Source: Liolophura sinensis (lineage: Eukaryota > Mollusca > Polyplacophora > Chitonida > Chitonidae). Taken from it: DNA of 64,000 nucleotides. A program made the translations under genes and the position numbers. The first letter of the stretch is position 1; every line of letters starts with the position of its first letter. The stretch is from assembly GCF_032854445.1 (NCBI RefSeq), contig NC_088300.1, positions 34,763,608 through 34,827,607 of the forward strand, in the 5' to 3' direction. Shown here one piece after another: positions 34,901 to 44,620 of this stretch. The notes under the pieces are model-generated. The model was not told where the DNA came from, did not search any database, and saw only the letters and a program-made list of their open reading frames with translations.

Positions 34901-37549
34901 TGCAGTTGTAACTTGAAGTCATTGATGTATAGGATTGATTGAAGTTAACCTGGGATTAAGAGACGAAGAGATATGAAACTCCTCTGTCAGAGCCCACAGT
35001 GTTAGACTCGCTGTTGTTTTAGCCCCAGCAGTGGCGCCACAAAGTCTGGGTAGTGCACAGCAAGCCCCGACATGTTTTAGACTGCTTTGGGAACCATCAT
35101 GGGCTGCCCGAGTAGACAGAGCCTATGTCATATCGGACAGACCTGATGAATATAGTCAACTTGCCTGTTGCCATCATGCCTGCTAGGTTATGGTCAAATC
35201 ACCTGCCGCTGTTCACTTCTTCACATACATTAAAAAGTATAACTCCTGATATCAACAGATAGTTGTGTGAAATTATATGTTATTCTATAACACAACCCGG
35301 AAGCTACCACATGATTTCCCTGGTTACAGACCTGGTGGGTGAAGAAATTCGCCTCGCAAAATTTTCTATAGGAAAATGTCTATTTTTAAATGGATGTCGA
35401 CGATAGTGTATTTGTCGGATTTGTGTAATTTTCGGCTTTGCAGATAGTTTGTATGCTTTTGCAGAACTCACATTTTTTGCATAACCTGGGGCTTGCTCAT
35501 CACTGACAGAGTAGAAAATATGTCTCGTCATAAAAGAGTTATGTGTACTTCCGATAGCCTGGAGTGTAATTATAATTTTTTTGTGCATGCTTATAAAGGT
35601 CAAGCAAAGACGCTCACAAAACTTTATATGTGGCTTCCATGTTTTCTTTGCTTCTTTCGCCTTAGCCCTTTTGTTCATAAAAGTCAAACCGGAGGAAGAC
35701 GTTCTCCAGGTATCTGTGACCATTTCTCCAAGAGTCTCCCACGTGTTGTTGTTGATCTCTCTTCCCAGCTCAACCCCCCCCCCCCCCCCCACCCCACTGT
35801 GACTTATAAACATAGGTATCCCCCGATCAGTGCCCAGTTTCCTCCCACAATAATGTTGGCCGCCGTCTTGTGAGTGAAATATTCTTGAGTATGGCATAAA
35901 ACACCAAGCAAAAAAGTATATAGCAACAGGTGTAAAAGACCTTCTCTGTGTGACCATTAATTGCTACATGATCTCCGCTTGTTATCCAAATTTTCCCGAC
36001 CCTGTAGTTGTTCTGACTTAAAAATATAAGTGTTAAAGCAAATCTCTAAAGCAGTAAAAGACACTGACACCAGTCTTAAATCAAAACATTATTTGGTTTA
36101 ACTTTAATAATTATGTATACGTTATTTATCTTACAACTGATATACATGTTAGCGTTATTCAACCACTTCTGCGATCAATATTTTGAAACATTCTGAGAGA
36201 AATATAGGATGTAGAGAAATAATTTGCGGAGTTTAATGAAACTTGCATCTTAAAGTGACTCAAACAAATCATTTTAGCATCATTTTCTTAATAATTCTAT
36301 ACATAGATTTCTCTGAAAAAAGTACTTCAGTAGTAGAAAAGATTGAAGATATACATGCCATCTTAATTTTTAATTTTATATCTCATGGACTCCATATCAG
36401 ACAAAGAATTTATCATATAAAGCAAACTTTAAACCCTGTTTTCTCCCACCATAATGCTGGCCTATAACTGCAGTATTCTCGAGCACGGTGGAAAACACCA
36501 ATCAAATAAGTTTTATAAATTGTTAGCATGTTTTGTACTGGTCAGAGGCCTTTGACCTATGCATTACTTATTTGCTATCATTTTTTCTGTCTTGATTCAT
36601 GTTCATAATTCTAAAAACTTTGCCGTAGACAGGTGTATGTTCTTTGACTGATATGTTTTGTTGCACAGAAGAATTGTTTTCTGACGATTCTGTTCACAAT
36701 TTTTAAATGTGATCGTCAGATGAACAGGTTCTGATCACATCGAAAAAAGATAGCAGAATAAAAAAGTTCATTCGGTAAATGACAAGTGAGCGAAGATGCT
36801 GGACTTTTATAAATGTGCATAAATATTTTCCTTTGGGATATTCAACATCTCAGGGTTTTTAACAGCCAGGTTCCCTAGGACCCCAAGCATTGTAACAAAG
36901 TGACTGAACAGGTGTGATAGGTAAGTAATTGACTGCTTTCCGAAATTTTAAAATTCTTCCTACTGGGGCGAAGGGGACCCAACCATGACTATGCAAGCAT
37001 CAGAGCAAAAATATAAGAGCGTGGCGTAGTCATCCAGGGGTAACTTTAGGCATATTTTGACCACTCTAGGGTAAAGATTAAGAGATGCCTTCTTTAAAGT
37101 TCTGTGGCTGGTGAGTTAATCTTGTGAAGCGAGAGCACGATTCTCAAGCCTGACTGAGCGAGACTAACAGAGCTTCATAATCTTCTGTCTCTCCTGATCC
37201 CAGAGTTAACAAAGCTGACAAGGCCATATTAATTCATATGACCAGATTGACACTGACATTTGAAGTATGACAGTATGGAACCGTGGATCCCTCCTTGTAG
37301 AATATACACGTATGTTATAGTATACGGAGGAAATATGCTTTCATCATATCTCGTTACCATATCTTTTTCATTTTAATATAGATGACCATAATTTTAAGAC
37401 CTGAATTTTAATCTGATCTTGTTTAGCAGTTAATGTAGGCATTTGTGTTTTAGTTACAATTTTCGAAATAAATGCATTTTAATATTATCATTAAGTTGTT
37501 ATTTTTTATTACAGTGTTTTCTGTTTTCCTTTAAATAGACATCATACAT

Positions 37550-37596
<47 letters not shown>

Positions 37597-40500
37597 GATG
37601 TATTTATATCATTTGGTTTTTCCATCTGAGAATGGTTTCACTGTCACATAGACTTCATAACTATAAACAAGATGTCGTTATTTAACAGTAAAAAATATCA
37701 GAATCAGTTGTGGATTTTGAAGATGCATGCAGACAGAATCAAGAAATATAATCCTGTTGCTTATATGGAGTCAAGCTCAGTTCCCTTAAACTTGGACAGG
37801 GTTTTATAGCCATCGGAATTTGGCTGTTTATAAGAATTTATTTTAGTGTTAATATTAAACTCATTATGAAATGAATCCAATTACTTTTCTTCATCTCAGC
37901 AGAAGCATTTGATTCATGGAGTGCACAATAATAATAATACGTTGCTCCAGCCCTTGCTGGATACATGTACATCATGGAATGGGTTCTCCACGAAGACCAT
38001 GGCTCATTGGGTTGTGTGTTCAAATCCAACCTGTGCTGGTTTGTAATGGTGTTACAACACGAGTGTGTTGGTTCTCCTCACGCTTGCATGGTTACCTCCA
38101 CTCAAAAACCAGTCTGCCTGACTCCTAAAATAATCATTCATGTGCATGTACAAAATGTTTCATATAAATTATTTTAGATGGAATATTTTTCTTTCACATT
38201 CATAAAAATACACAAATGATATCTAACTTGTCGTAAATGGTGTCTGGGTTTATAGAGCCAGGTAATGCGATACTATGTGAGAGAAAAATTATGAAAAGTT
38301 GATTTATGAAGTTTAGTGAAAGTGCACAGTACGTCCTTAGGAAAATGACTAAACTGCTTTCATTGTTACAAAATTATCGTGATTATTTTTAAATGAAAGT
38401 CTAGTGATTGGTTGTTTGTTTAATATGTGATTCTCATTACCAATCTGGTTGCTCTCCTGATAGAGACCATAAAGCCCTTTCAGTCATTACACATTCTATG
38501 ATTTGGACATTTGTCAGAGTATATAACTGCCTATGCCCACATGAACTGCTAGATAACATGGGCAAGGCTTGATAGTGACTGAGTACGTGTAACTGTGAGA
38601 CTGTTCTGAATGCAGTATTCCTTATCCTCATTGTTTCGCATTGCCAGGGAAGAGGAGCTGAGATATGTGGAGTTTGTGAGGGCAGTCACTCAGGATGTCT
38701 TAGACAGGGGCATATTTACTAACAGGTTTGTGTACTGTAGAACAGTTACATGTAGTGTCATAAAGTCCATCCCTTGTTGACCAAACATGCAAAGTTGATG
38801 AATACACTGTTCATGGAGGAGACCCATGGCTCTCAACATGCCAGATTATCTAGTATTCATATCTCGGTGTCTTTATACAGTAAATATTAAGTAATATGTT
38901 GTTTTGATAGTTCAGTTTTCTCTTGTCCCATAATATAGCCACGACTACAAATTAAATAGTAAATCTTGAAAACTGAAAACAACCTAAGCTGGGAAGATTT
39001 ACGAATGGTTTTTCCTGTGATGTAGTAAATCAGTCCATTTGGCACTCTAACAAAGATTTGTCTGTGTTTTTGCAGAGTACTTTTGCATGCATTTGAGACT
39101 CACATTGAGAAAAACAAACATCACCTGGATGAGGTAAGTATATACTGGTCACCGCAGTGTCGTGTTTTATCATTATAATAGACTTTTATGCAGTTGCTGT
39201 CTAAGCTAAAATGAAAGCATAGATATACACAATAACAGTTAGCTTTAAGCCTTTTTTGTTTTACTTTTTTAATACTTTTTTTAGGTACTAATGCTGAAAA
39301 ATGGATTAAATTGTCCAGATTCAGATAGCACCTTAAGTCATGAGGTTGTGGCCAGTGGTTCACTCCCAGAACGTTTAATACTCAAAGAATTTTGGACCCA
39401 TAAACCTTACTGATGTGATATGAGTGAAATATTCTTGAGCAGCAATCAGATAAATAATTCAGTAAATACATTAAAGCACCACGGCATAATAACTTCATAC
39501 ATTTTAGCGTAAAATGAGGTCTCTGTTGGCCCAGCTGAGAGAAGATCTGGGGATACCATCCGCTCGTGAGGCTGATATGGATTATGAAAATGTGGGACAC
39601 AGCTCTCGCAGGTCTTCAGGGTATCGCAGAGGAGAATTGAACCATGAGAACACATTAACACCTCAATACAAGCCAAGGGCATACAACTCACTGAGTTTAG
39701 ACAAGACGGGTACTTACAACCCACAGAGTACAGAGATACAAAACTCACTGAGTATGGGCAAGACAGGGGATTACAGCATACATGGTCTAGAGAACACAGG
39801 GATAGGTAACTCACTGAGTATGGACAAAACAGGGGATTACAACAGACACGGCCTAGAGAATACAGGGATGCACAACTCACTGAGTATGGACAAAACAGGG
39901 GATTACAACAGACGCGCCCTAGAGAATACAGGGATGCACAACTCACTGAGTATGGACAAGACAGGGGATTACAACAGACACAGGCTAGAGAACACAGGGA
40001 TGCATAACTCACTGAGTATGGACAAGACTGGGGATTATAACAGAGACGGGCTAGAGAACACAGGGATGCACAACTCACTGAGTATGGACAAGACTGGGGA
40101 TTATAACAGAGACGGGCTAGAGAACACAGGGATGCACAACTCACTGAGTGAAACAGGGGATTACAACCCACAGGGATCAGAGGGAACAGAAATGTACAAC
40201 TCGCTGACTATGCAGAAATCATTGGCATACAATACTAAAGGCTTGGAGAAAACAGGGACAACAACCTGGCTGAGCGAGGATGAGGGAACATTGCGAACTA
40301 CACAGTTAGGGGAGACAACTGAGGACGAGTACTTGATGACACTTACAGGAGGCATGCAGACAAAGGAGCCGTCATATACAGCCACACTGGAGAATGATAG
40401 AGATGAACTGTCGGTCAGCCAGGCCCTGAAGACCTACCAGCTTACCATACAACAGCAAGACTCTCTGGAAAACCCTCTGGCCGGGGACTACACTAACAAC

Positions 40501-41328
40501 TCTGGTCTAAGCCAGGAATCTCAGCTAGACCGGGTGGAGAGCAGAGCTGCCTCGGAGGTGTCTGGGAGGTCAGAGCAAGAAACACCCCGGAGCAAGCGGC
40601 GACAGAAAAGACAACAGTCACAGGTGTCGAATGGCTTCATAGAAAGTGCCTTTCAGTTGGGTGATGATGACAAACAGTCTGTGATGTCCCTGAGCAGAGA
40701 CAATGTCGGAAGCCAAGACAGAGTATCCTCCCCATCTTCACAGATCTCCAGGAACTCCCTGAGAAACACTAGACCCCATCTGAGAGGGGAAGAACAGAAG
40801 ACAGGTGCTTCCAGGTTCATTCATGGATCTGCCGTGGGGAATATGAAATTTAGTAATTCTGTCAGTAATGGCATGGGGAAAGACAATAAATCTGGTGATC
40901 TAGGAGGGTCCAGTCATGGTCATGAAAGCCCTGGTGAAAATGATGATGAATCCAATGTTGATCGATACAAAGACCATGGTTTTCAATCCGCAACTCGCAG
41001 TGATCGTGAATCAGAAGCTGGTGACACCATGAGTCATGAAGGTGAACCCGTTGACAACATTGGTAAAGGATCTTTCGTTTACCACAATGGAACAAGAGAT
41101 GATTCTGACACAGCTGAAAATATTGCACCCTACAGTGCGTCAGCGAAAAGATCATCTAATGCTAGGCAACATCATCGACTCAAGGATAAAGAATCCAATG
41201 CTGAGCCACCTGATGGCGAGGACACCAATGTTGATGACTACGAGGATGACTATGAGGAGGACATGGCTGATGCAGACGATGAGAATGCCACCACCCTGAC
41301 ACACAGGTCATCAGATGATGACTTTTAG
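28941..41328 (+). CDS. SPATA7: SPATA7 orthologue, complete, 9 coding exons
   Basis: The orthologue of spermatogenesis-associated protein 7, a ciliary transition-zone protein; in vertebrates it acts at the photoreceptor connecting cilium with RPGRIP1, and its loss causes retinal dystrophy. Exons are 28,941-28,983, 29,367-29,456, 29,959-30,006, 30,466-30,593, 32,505-33,256, 33,824-33,871, 38,648-38,725, 39,076-39,133 and 39,508-41,328. All are GT-AG and in phase, giving 3,066 nt and 1,021 aa. Family signatures are LTTQYLVLDHMNNHYKK near the N-terminus, FTPRTLK and YKYYTPPKK (residues ~204-228), EEELRYVEFVRAVTQDV, GIFTNRVLL.AFETHIEKNK, and KMRSLLAQLREDLG. Human SPATA7 is 599 aa; the extra length is mainly in the last exon, which has nine tandem copies of a ~22-residue repeat and an acidic tail. 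Confidence 0.94.
29367..29456 (+). CDS. SPATA7: SPATA7 exon 2 (conserved N-terminal motif)
   Basis: Acceptor TTTCTAG leads into PLCPTASKLTTQYLVLDHMN. LTTQYLV..HM..HYKK matches the vertebrate LSTLQLVKNHMAVHYNK region. Donor is GTAAGTATC. Confidence 0.93.
29959..30006 (+). CDS. SPATA7: SPATA7 exon 3
   Basis: A 48-nt exon between TTTTCAG and GTAATTATC encodes PSIDNTPPKSIAKSQK. It is kept because it preserves phase 1 between exons 2 and 4. Confidence 0.8.
30466..30593 (+). CDS. SPATA7: SPATA7 exon 4
   Basis: The exon encodes an Arg/Ser-rich segment (VRDRCQRAQSSRPGSRYSD) ending in YDETYW. The acceptor CTTTAAAG has a weak pyrimidine tract, and the donor is GTAGGG. The fit depends on phase continuity with exons 3 and 5. 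Confidence 0.75.
30705..31335 (+). mobile_element. Composite of family 2 SINEs in SPATA7 intron 4
   Basis: There is a partial body at 30,705-30,805 and then a copy with a tRNA-like head at ~30,822 (GGTGGACTAATGGTTAGAG). Its body carries CAGCACTGAGAGGTT and a tail with GTCATATGAGTAAGAAATTG, TTAAGTACGTTGTTAAACCC. A second tail-like segment lies at 31,230-31,330. The head differs from family 1. The arrangement looks like one insertion next to or into older copies. Confidence 0.75.
31395..31556 (+). mobile_element. Diverged family 1 SINE, head missing
   Basis: The segment contains GATGGTCATGGGTTTCCCCT, GGCCACCGTCGTATAAATGC and CATCAATCAAATAAATGAAT. Many substitutions mark it as an old copy in SPATA7 intron 4. 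Confidence 0.75.
32505..33256 (+). CDS. SPATA7: SPATA7 exon 5 (central conserved region)
   Basis: A 752-nt exon entered at GTTACAG and left at donor GTAGCTGCC after AACAG. It contains the family signature PFTPRTLK followed by EYKYYTPPKK, nearly identical to vertebrate SPATA7. The rest is basic and Ser/Pro-rich and looks disordered. The frame closes a few bases past the donor (after REQNR-type sequence), which confirms that splicing is needed here. Confidence 0.95.
33824..33871 (+). CDS. SPATA7: SPATA7 exon 6
   Basis: A 48-nt exon between TGTTGCAG and GTGAGTAC encodes GFGSGRSWAQERLSS. Phase 2 in and phase 2 out fit exons 5 and 7. Confidence 0.8.
34230..34327 (+). mobile_element. Very diverged family 1 SINE tail
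   Basis: The segment has GTTTCCCTCCACCTATACAT, then GTGAAATGTTATTGTGCACA and AAAATACCAATCAAATAAC. Only the 3' end is recognisable. Confidence 0.5.
35767..35790 (+). repeat. Poly-C tract
   Basis: About 20 C residues broken by one A, next to a family 1 SINE remnant, as in the copy at 532-565. Confidence 0.9.
35815..35912 (+). mobile_element. Family 1 SINE 3' half
   Basis: CAGTTTCCTCCCACAATAAT, TTGGCCGCCGTCTTGTGAGT, GAAATATTCTTGAGTATGGC and AACACCAAGCAAAAAAG are present. Confidence 0.8.
36438..36512 (+). mobile_element. Family 1 SINE 3' fragment
   Basis: TTCTCCCACCATAATGCTGG is followed after a deletion by AGTATTCTCGAGCACGGTGG and CACCAATCAAATAAG. Confidence 0.75.
37551..37593. repeat. (AT)n microsatellite
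   Basis: About 20 uninterrupted AT units in SPATA7 intron 6. Confidence 0.95.
38648..38725 (+). CDS. SPATA7: SPATA7 exon 7 (conserved helical region)
   Basis: Acceptor TTGCCAG leads into EEELRYVEFVRAVTQDVLDR then GIFTN. This parallels vertebrate EEELLYLSFIEDVTDEILKLG..SN. Donor GTTTGTG is weaker than the others in the gene. Confidence 0.94.
39076..39133 (+). CDS. SPATA7: SPATA7 exon 8
   Basis: The 58-nt exon encodes VLLHAFETHIEKNKHHLDE between TTTGCAG and GTAAGTAT. It corresponds to vertebrate FLERLFERHIKQNKHLEEE. Confidence 0.94.
39508..41328 (+). CDS. SPATA7: SPATA7 exon 9 (last; repeat domain and acidic tail)
   Basis: Acceptor CATTTTAG is followed by RKMRSLLAQLREDLGIPS, the conserved end of the helical region, so the vertebrate-like core stops here. 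Then come nine tandem repeats with consensus NSLSMDKTGDYNRHGLENTG. A long polar Ser/Glu/Asp-rich segment follows, and an acidic tail (DDYEDDYEEDMADADDE) ends in DDDF. The stop is TAG at 41,326-41,328. Confidence 0.95.
   Translation, partial: RKMRSLLAQLREDLGIPSAREADMDYENVGHSSRRSSGYRRGELNHENTLTPQYKPRAYNSLSLDKTGTYNPQSTEIQNSLSMGKTGDYSIHGLENTGIGNSLSMDKTGDYNRHGLENTGMHNSLSMDKTGDYNRRALENTGMHNSLSMDKTGDYNRHRLENTGMHNSLSMDKTGDYNRDGLENTGMHNSLSMDKTGDYNRDGLENTGMHNSLSETGDYNPQGSEGTEMYNSLTMQKSLAYNTKGLEKTGTTTWLSEDEGTLRTTQLGETTEDEYLMTLTGGMQTKEPSYTATLENDRDELSVSQALKTYQLTIQQQDSLENPLAGDYTNNSGLSQESQLDRVESRAASEVSGRSEQETPRSKRRQKRQQSQVSNGFIESAFQLGDDDKQSVMSLSRDNVGSQDRVSSPSSQISRNSLRNTRPHLRGEEQKTGASRFIHGSAVGNMKFSNSVSNGMGKDNKSGDLGGSSHGHESPGENDDESNVDRYKDHGFQSATRSDRESEAGDTMSHEGEPVDNIGKGSFVYHNGTRDDSDTAENIAPYSASAKRSSNARQHHRLKDKESNAEPPDGEDTNVDDYEDDYEEDMADADDENATTLTHRSSDDDF
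39685..40260 (+). repeat. SPATA7: In-frame 66-bp coding minisatellite in SPATA7
   Basis: Repeats start at AACTCACTG at 39,685, 39,742, 39,808, 39,874, 39,940, 40,006, 40,072, 40,138 and 40,198. Intervals are 57, six of 66, then 60 bp, all multiples of three. Inner units are nearly identical at DNA level, while the first, eighth and ninth are diverged. This is the pattern of an array growing from the middle. Confidence 0.97.
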
Positions 41329-43400
41329 ATGCCATATACTTGGATGCATAGGTATATAGTAGTACTGCTGACAGTATTTATTTTAACATGGAAACTGCTT
41401 ATATAAAGTGATATGCGACCAATTTACAGAACATACACTACTATTGAGTTTATAGAAGGTAACATCAGTGCATTAGGTAATACTGCTGATAAATAATATT
41501 ACATATCTGTGATACATGTGTTTGTGTTCTAATACATATGTAAAAGAGGTTGAATTATATTTACAAGCACTTCTCATTTTTGATCAGTTGTACAGTTTTA
41601 TCCATACTTGTAATGATCTGAGAGGATAGTAACTTCTGAACAATGTCATCTTGGTTTTTATTCGTTTGTCCATATATAGCAATATATATATAAGTGATGT
41701 ATTCTCGAGTGCAGCGTAAAACACCAATCAAATAAATAAATCATATATAGCAATGAAAGGGGAACATTACAGGAAGATGATGAACTACAGGGCATGGTTC
41801 AAGTGGTTTAAGACTTAATACCAGATTTAACTTTAAGCCAAGTCTTCAGTTTTTTAGTAGTGTAACAGTATATTAAATGTAAACATAAACTGCAGCTGCT
41901 AAACTTTGATTTAGGAGAACTGCATTAGCTGGTGGGTTTGGCCAAATGTTAGATATAAAATATGACTTAATATCAGTATTTGATAATACACGTTCGAACA
42001 ACTGGGCCCACCATTCAAGCATTCAGTTAACCACAAACACATTAATATAGAAAACTTTCTGATATTATTAGCCAGATGTCAGTAAAGATGCTTGGGATTG
42101 CTTTTCCAGCATTTTATTCTGTAAACTTTCGAATACTTTAAATCTTACACCTTTTCCACCGGCTACAGCCCGTTTTTAGTGGAACTAATGCATACAATTA
42201 TTATGAAAATGATGCTGAAAATGATTTGTTGGTGTCATTAAAAATGCAAGCTTCATAAAACTGTGCAAATTATTTCTCTACACCCCATCGTTCTGTCAGG
42301 ATATTGGCTGCAGAGGTGATTGAAAAGGTTGAAGAATTAGGGCAGTCGGTATTGTAAACAAGGGCAGGTAACTCTCACTGGAATAATGAATGATCATTGC
42401 CTCTGTATTCAGTTAATATACGAGTGCATTATAGTCACGGGAATGATCGTAGACACAGATTTGGAAGGAAACCGCTTCAAACCTGTTTTGAGAGTGAGCA
42501 GGATTTCCATACTGATACAGAACTTGTGGAAAGTTAATTTGTATGACTGTTAGTTTTATTTGTACTGTGTTATTTCTTGTCAATCTTAATTTTATTAGTA
42601 CTACGCAACATTAATTTACAGCATGTTTAGATATGCATGTGTGTTTAACAAGTGTCGACGTGTTTGTTTTATTCGTAAAGAAGTTAGAACATTGTAATCA
42701 AAGCTGTACAGTTGTTAATATTATTATCCTAATGAGCAAGATGAATCTAACCTTGTATATTCATTATTATTCATACATCTCATTTACATCAACTTTTGGA
42801 ATTTATCAGTCGTGTTGTTAACACCTTTTATTCATTGAGTTTACTTTAAATTGGCCTTATCATATGGCAAATGTGAATGAATTGCTCAATTGGCTATTTA
42901 CATACTTGTAAGGAATACACTGATTTACCAAACTGTTTGTGATATTACAAATTCCCGTCCATCGTGTGCATACATTATATGTACATGTGTTACATTGTGT
43001 GATGCTTTGAGGTTTTAGCATCAAATGTTTTAATTATCCTGATCCAATTGTTTGCATATGTAGCTTATGACTTCCATGACAAATGTGTTTAAGTTGACAT
43101 AGAAAGGCCATTTGCATGTGGAAGCAAAGAAGACTTGGTACTGTTAGACTCGGGCCTTTTACCCTTTGTTGACTTTTAGCATAATATGCCTTACCTGTAT
43201 ATGCCTCTTAATACATGTACTATTTATATGCATTCTATGTGCATTTTTGAGGATTCCATCAGTCTGTAATAGTATCTCCGTCCATATTTTTTACAGTCGA
43301 ACACCGTGTATTCTGTATGTAACTTTTGCATTAACAACATGCTTTCGCTATACATTTGTTAAAAGAAACAAAATAAAGCAAAGTTTTATTGCATGTAGAT
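41329..43400 (+). other. Probable SPATA7 3' UTR and downstream flank
   Basis: AT-rich sequence after the SPATA7 stop. A candidate poly(A) signal AATAAA is at 43,372-43,377; an earlier one at ~41,730 lies inside a SINE tail (41,690-41,745). No frame with support was seen. Confidence 0.4.
41690..41745 (+). mobile_element. Family 1 SINE tail
   Basis: AAGTGATGTATTCTCGAGTG, then GCGTAAAACACCAATCAAAT and AAATAAAT. Only the last ~55 bp of the element is present. Confidence 0.75.
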
Positions 43401-43689
43401 GTTATACTAGTATTTGGGTTTAATCTATTCTTTTAATACATATATGCTTTTTTTGTATTCTCATGCATCAGCAGGACAATCATTGACTAGGATTTTTCTT
43501 CATCTTTGCTTGCTTCGTTTGGTGTTCCACCCAGTACTGACATCAGACATAACACCAACCCCCCAGTCACAGTATTCTGATGCCACATGATGCCATACCC
43601 ACTCCCAGTATAATGACACCAGACAGAATACTTCACCCTGTGACAATATTTAGACACCAGAAATGAAGCCCCACCCAGGAATGGTATAC

Positions 43690-43791
43690 AGATACCTCTG
43701 CCCAGTTTCCTCCCACCATAATGTATGCTGGCTGTTTTATAAGTGAAATATTCGTGAGTACGGTGTAAAACACCAAATAAATAAATGAATA
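43690..43791 (+). mobile_element. Family 1 SINE 3' half
   Basis: CTGCCCAGTTTCCTCCCACC, ATAAGTGAAATATTCGTGAG and a CACCAAATAAATAAATG tail. It is followed directly by the family 2 SINE, whose target duplication lies in this tail. Confidence 0.8.
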
Positions 43792-44131
43792 CAAAGTGAG
43801 TGAGTGCTTAGGGTTTAACATTTTACTTAGCAATTTTCATATGACAAAGGAGAAGTCCTTTGAGTACATGCACATGTAACAGATTTTCACTGCTCTTTTA
43901 TCTAGTGCTGCTTCACTGAAATGGCTTGTTGAAAGAAAGTAAGCCACCCCACCTGAGCCAGTGCACTGATACAGGTCAACCAGTCGTTGCACTGTACCCT
44001 TAATGCTGAACGCAAAGTGAGGAAGCTACAACTTCCTCTTTTAAGGTCTTAAGTGTGACCCGACCCAGGGTTGACCCTGGATCTACCACCCTTTAAGTGG
44101 ACGCTCTACCAACTGAGCCATCGGGGCCGGT
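43792..44131 (-). mobile_element. Full-length family 2 SINE with target site duplication
   Basis: Read on the minus strand it begins with a tRNA-like head containing GATGGCTCAGTTGGTAGAGC (A box). It continues with a CCCTGGGTCGGGTCA region, an internal body and the tail GTCATATGAAAATTGCTAAG, then TTAAACCCTAAGCACTCAC. AAATGAATA flanks it at 43,783-43,791 and 44,132-44,140. It was inserted into the tail of another SINE. Confidence 0.88.
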
Positions 44132-44294
44132 AAATGAATATAGATACCATACATGATACTGTACACGGTCACAGTGTACTGACATTCCCTCCAGGTCACG
44201 ATATACTGACATAGATAATGACCACCCAAACACAGTATACTGACATCAGGTAATGACATCTCATGCACCCAGTGATAGTGTACAGACATCCCAC

Positions 44295-44620
44295 ATTAAT
44301 CTCAGAGCACCTGCCTTGAAATTGGGAGAACAATGATCAAACCCGGGTCAAATCATACCAAAAGACTTAAAAAATGGCACTTTTTGCTTCCTCGCTCTGC
44401 ACTCAATGAGGTTAGAGCAAAGAAAACGGGACTGGTTGGTCAGGCGCAGTATAACGTTACAGACTGGGATGTTATGTCTGGTGTCTTAAGTGTGATACTT
44501 CAGTGAGGGCACTACTTCACCCTGCCACAAGAAGACACAGTATTTACACAAGTACAGAATAAGTCGTCTTTGTCATGACGGAAAAGTTAAGTACAACATA
44601 AAATTTCAAGCATACATACA
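44295..44620 (+). mobile_element. Family 2 SINE, plus orientation, head incomplete
   Basis: AACAATGATCAAACCCGGGT (B-box-like), then TCATACCAAAAGACTTAAAA, GGTTAGAGCAAAG, a body matching 30,960-31,170, and the tail TTAAGTACAACATAAAATTT. It abuts the regular part of the minisatellite. Confidence 0.8.

Larger units (their letters stand above)
33872..38647. other. SPATA7 intron 6 (4.8 kb)
   Basis: The largest intron of the gene. It holds several old family 1 SINE tails (34,230-34,327; 35,815-35,912; 36,438-36,512), a poly-C tract at 35,767-35,790 and an (AT)n array at 37,551-37,593. A tRNA-like stretch with TGTGTGTTCAAATCCAACC near 38,015-38,033 is probably another decayed SINE head. No further exon-like segment was found that would improve the SPATA7 reading frame. 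Confidence 0.6.

Noticed and set aside
35304-35957. 217-codon minus-strand frame
   Set aside because: It runs through a family 1 SINE remnant and a poly-C tract (giving a glycine run) inside a SPATA7 intron; no homology.
39446-40171. 241-codon minus-strand frame (YSVSCASLCSLARLCYNP repeats)
   Set aside because: It is the antisense of the SPATA7 coding repeat, whose sense strand has conserved flanking protein and in-phase splicing.
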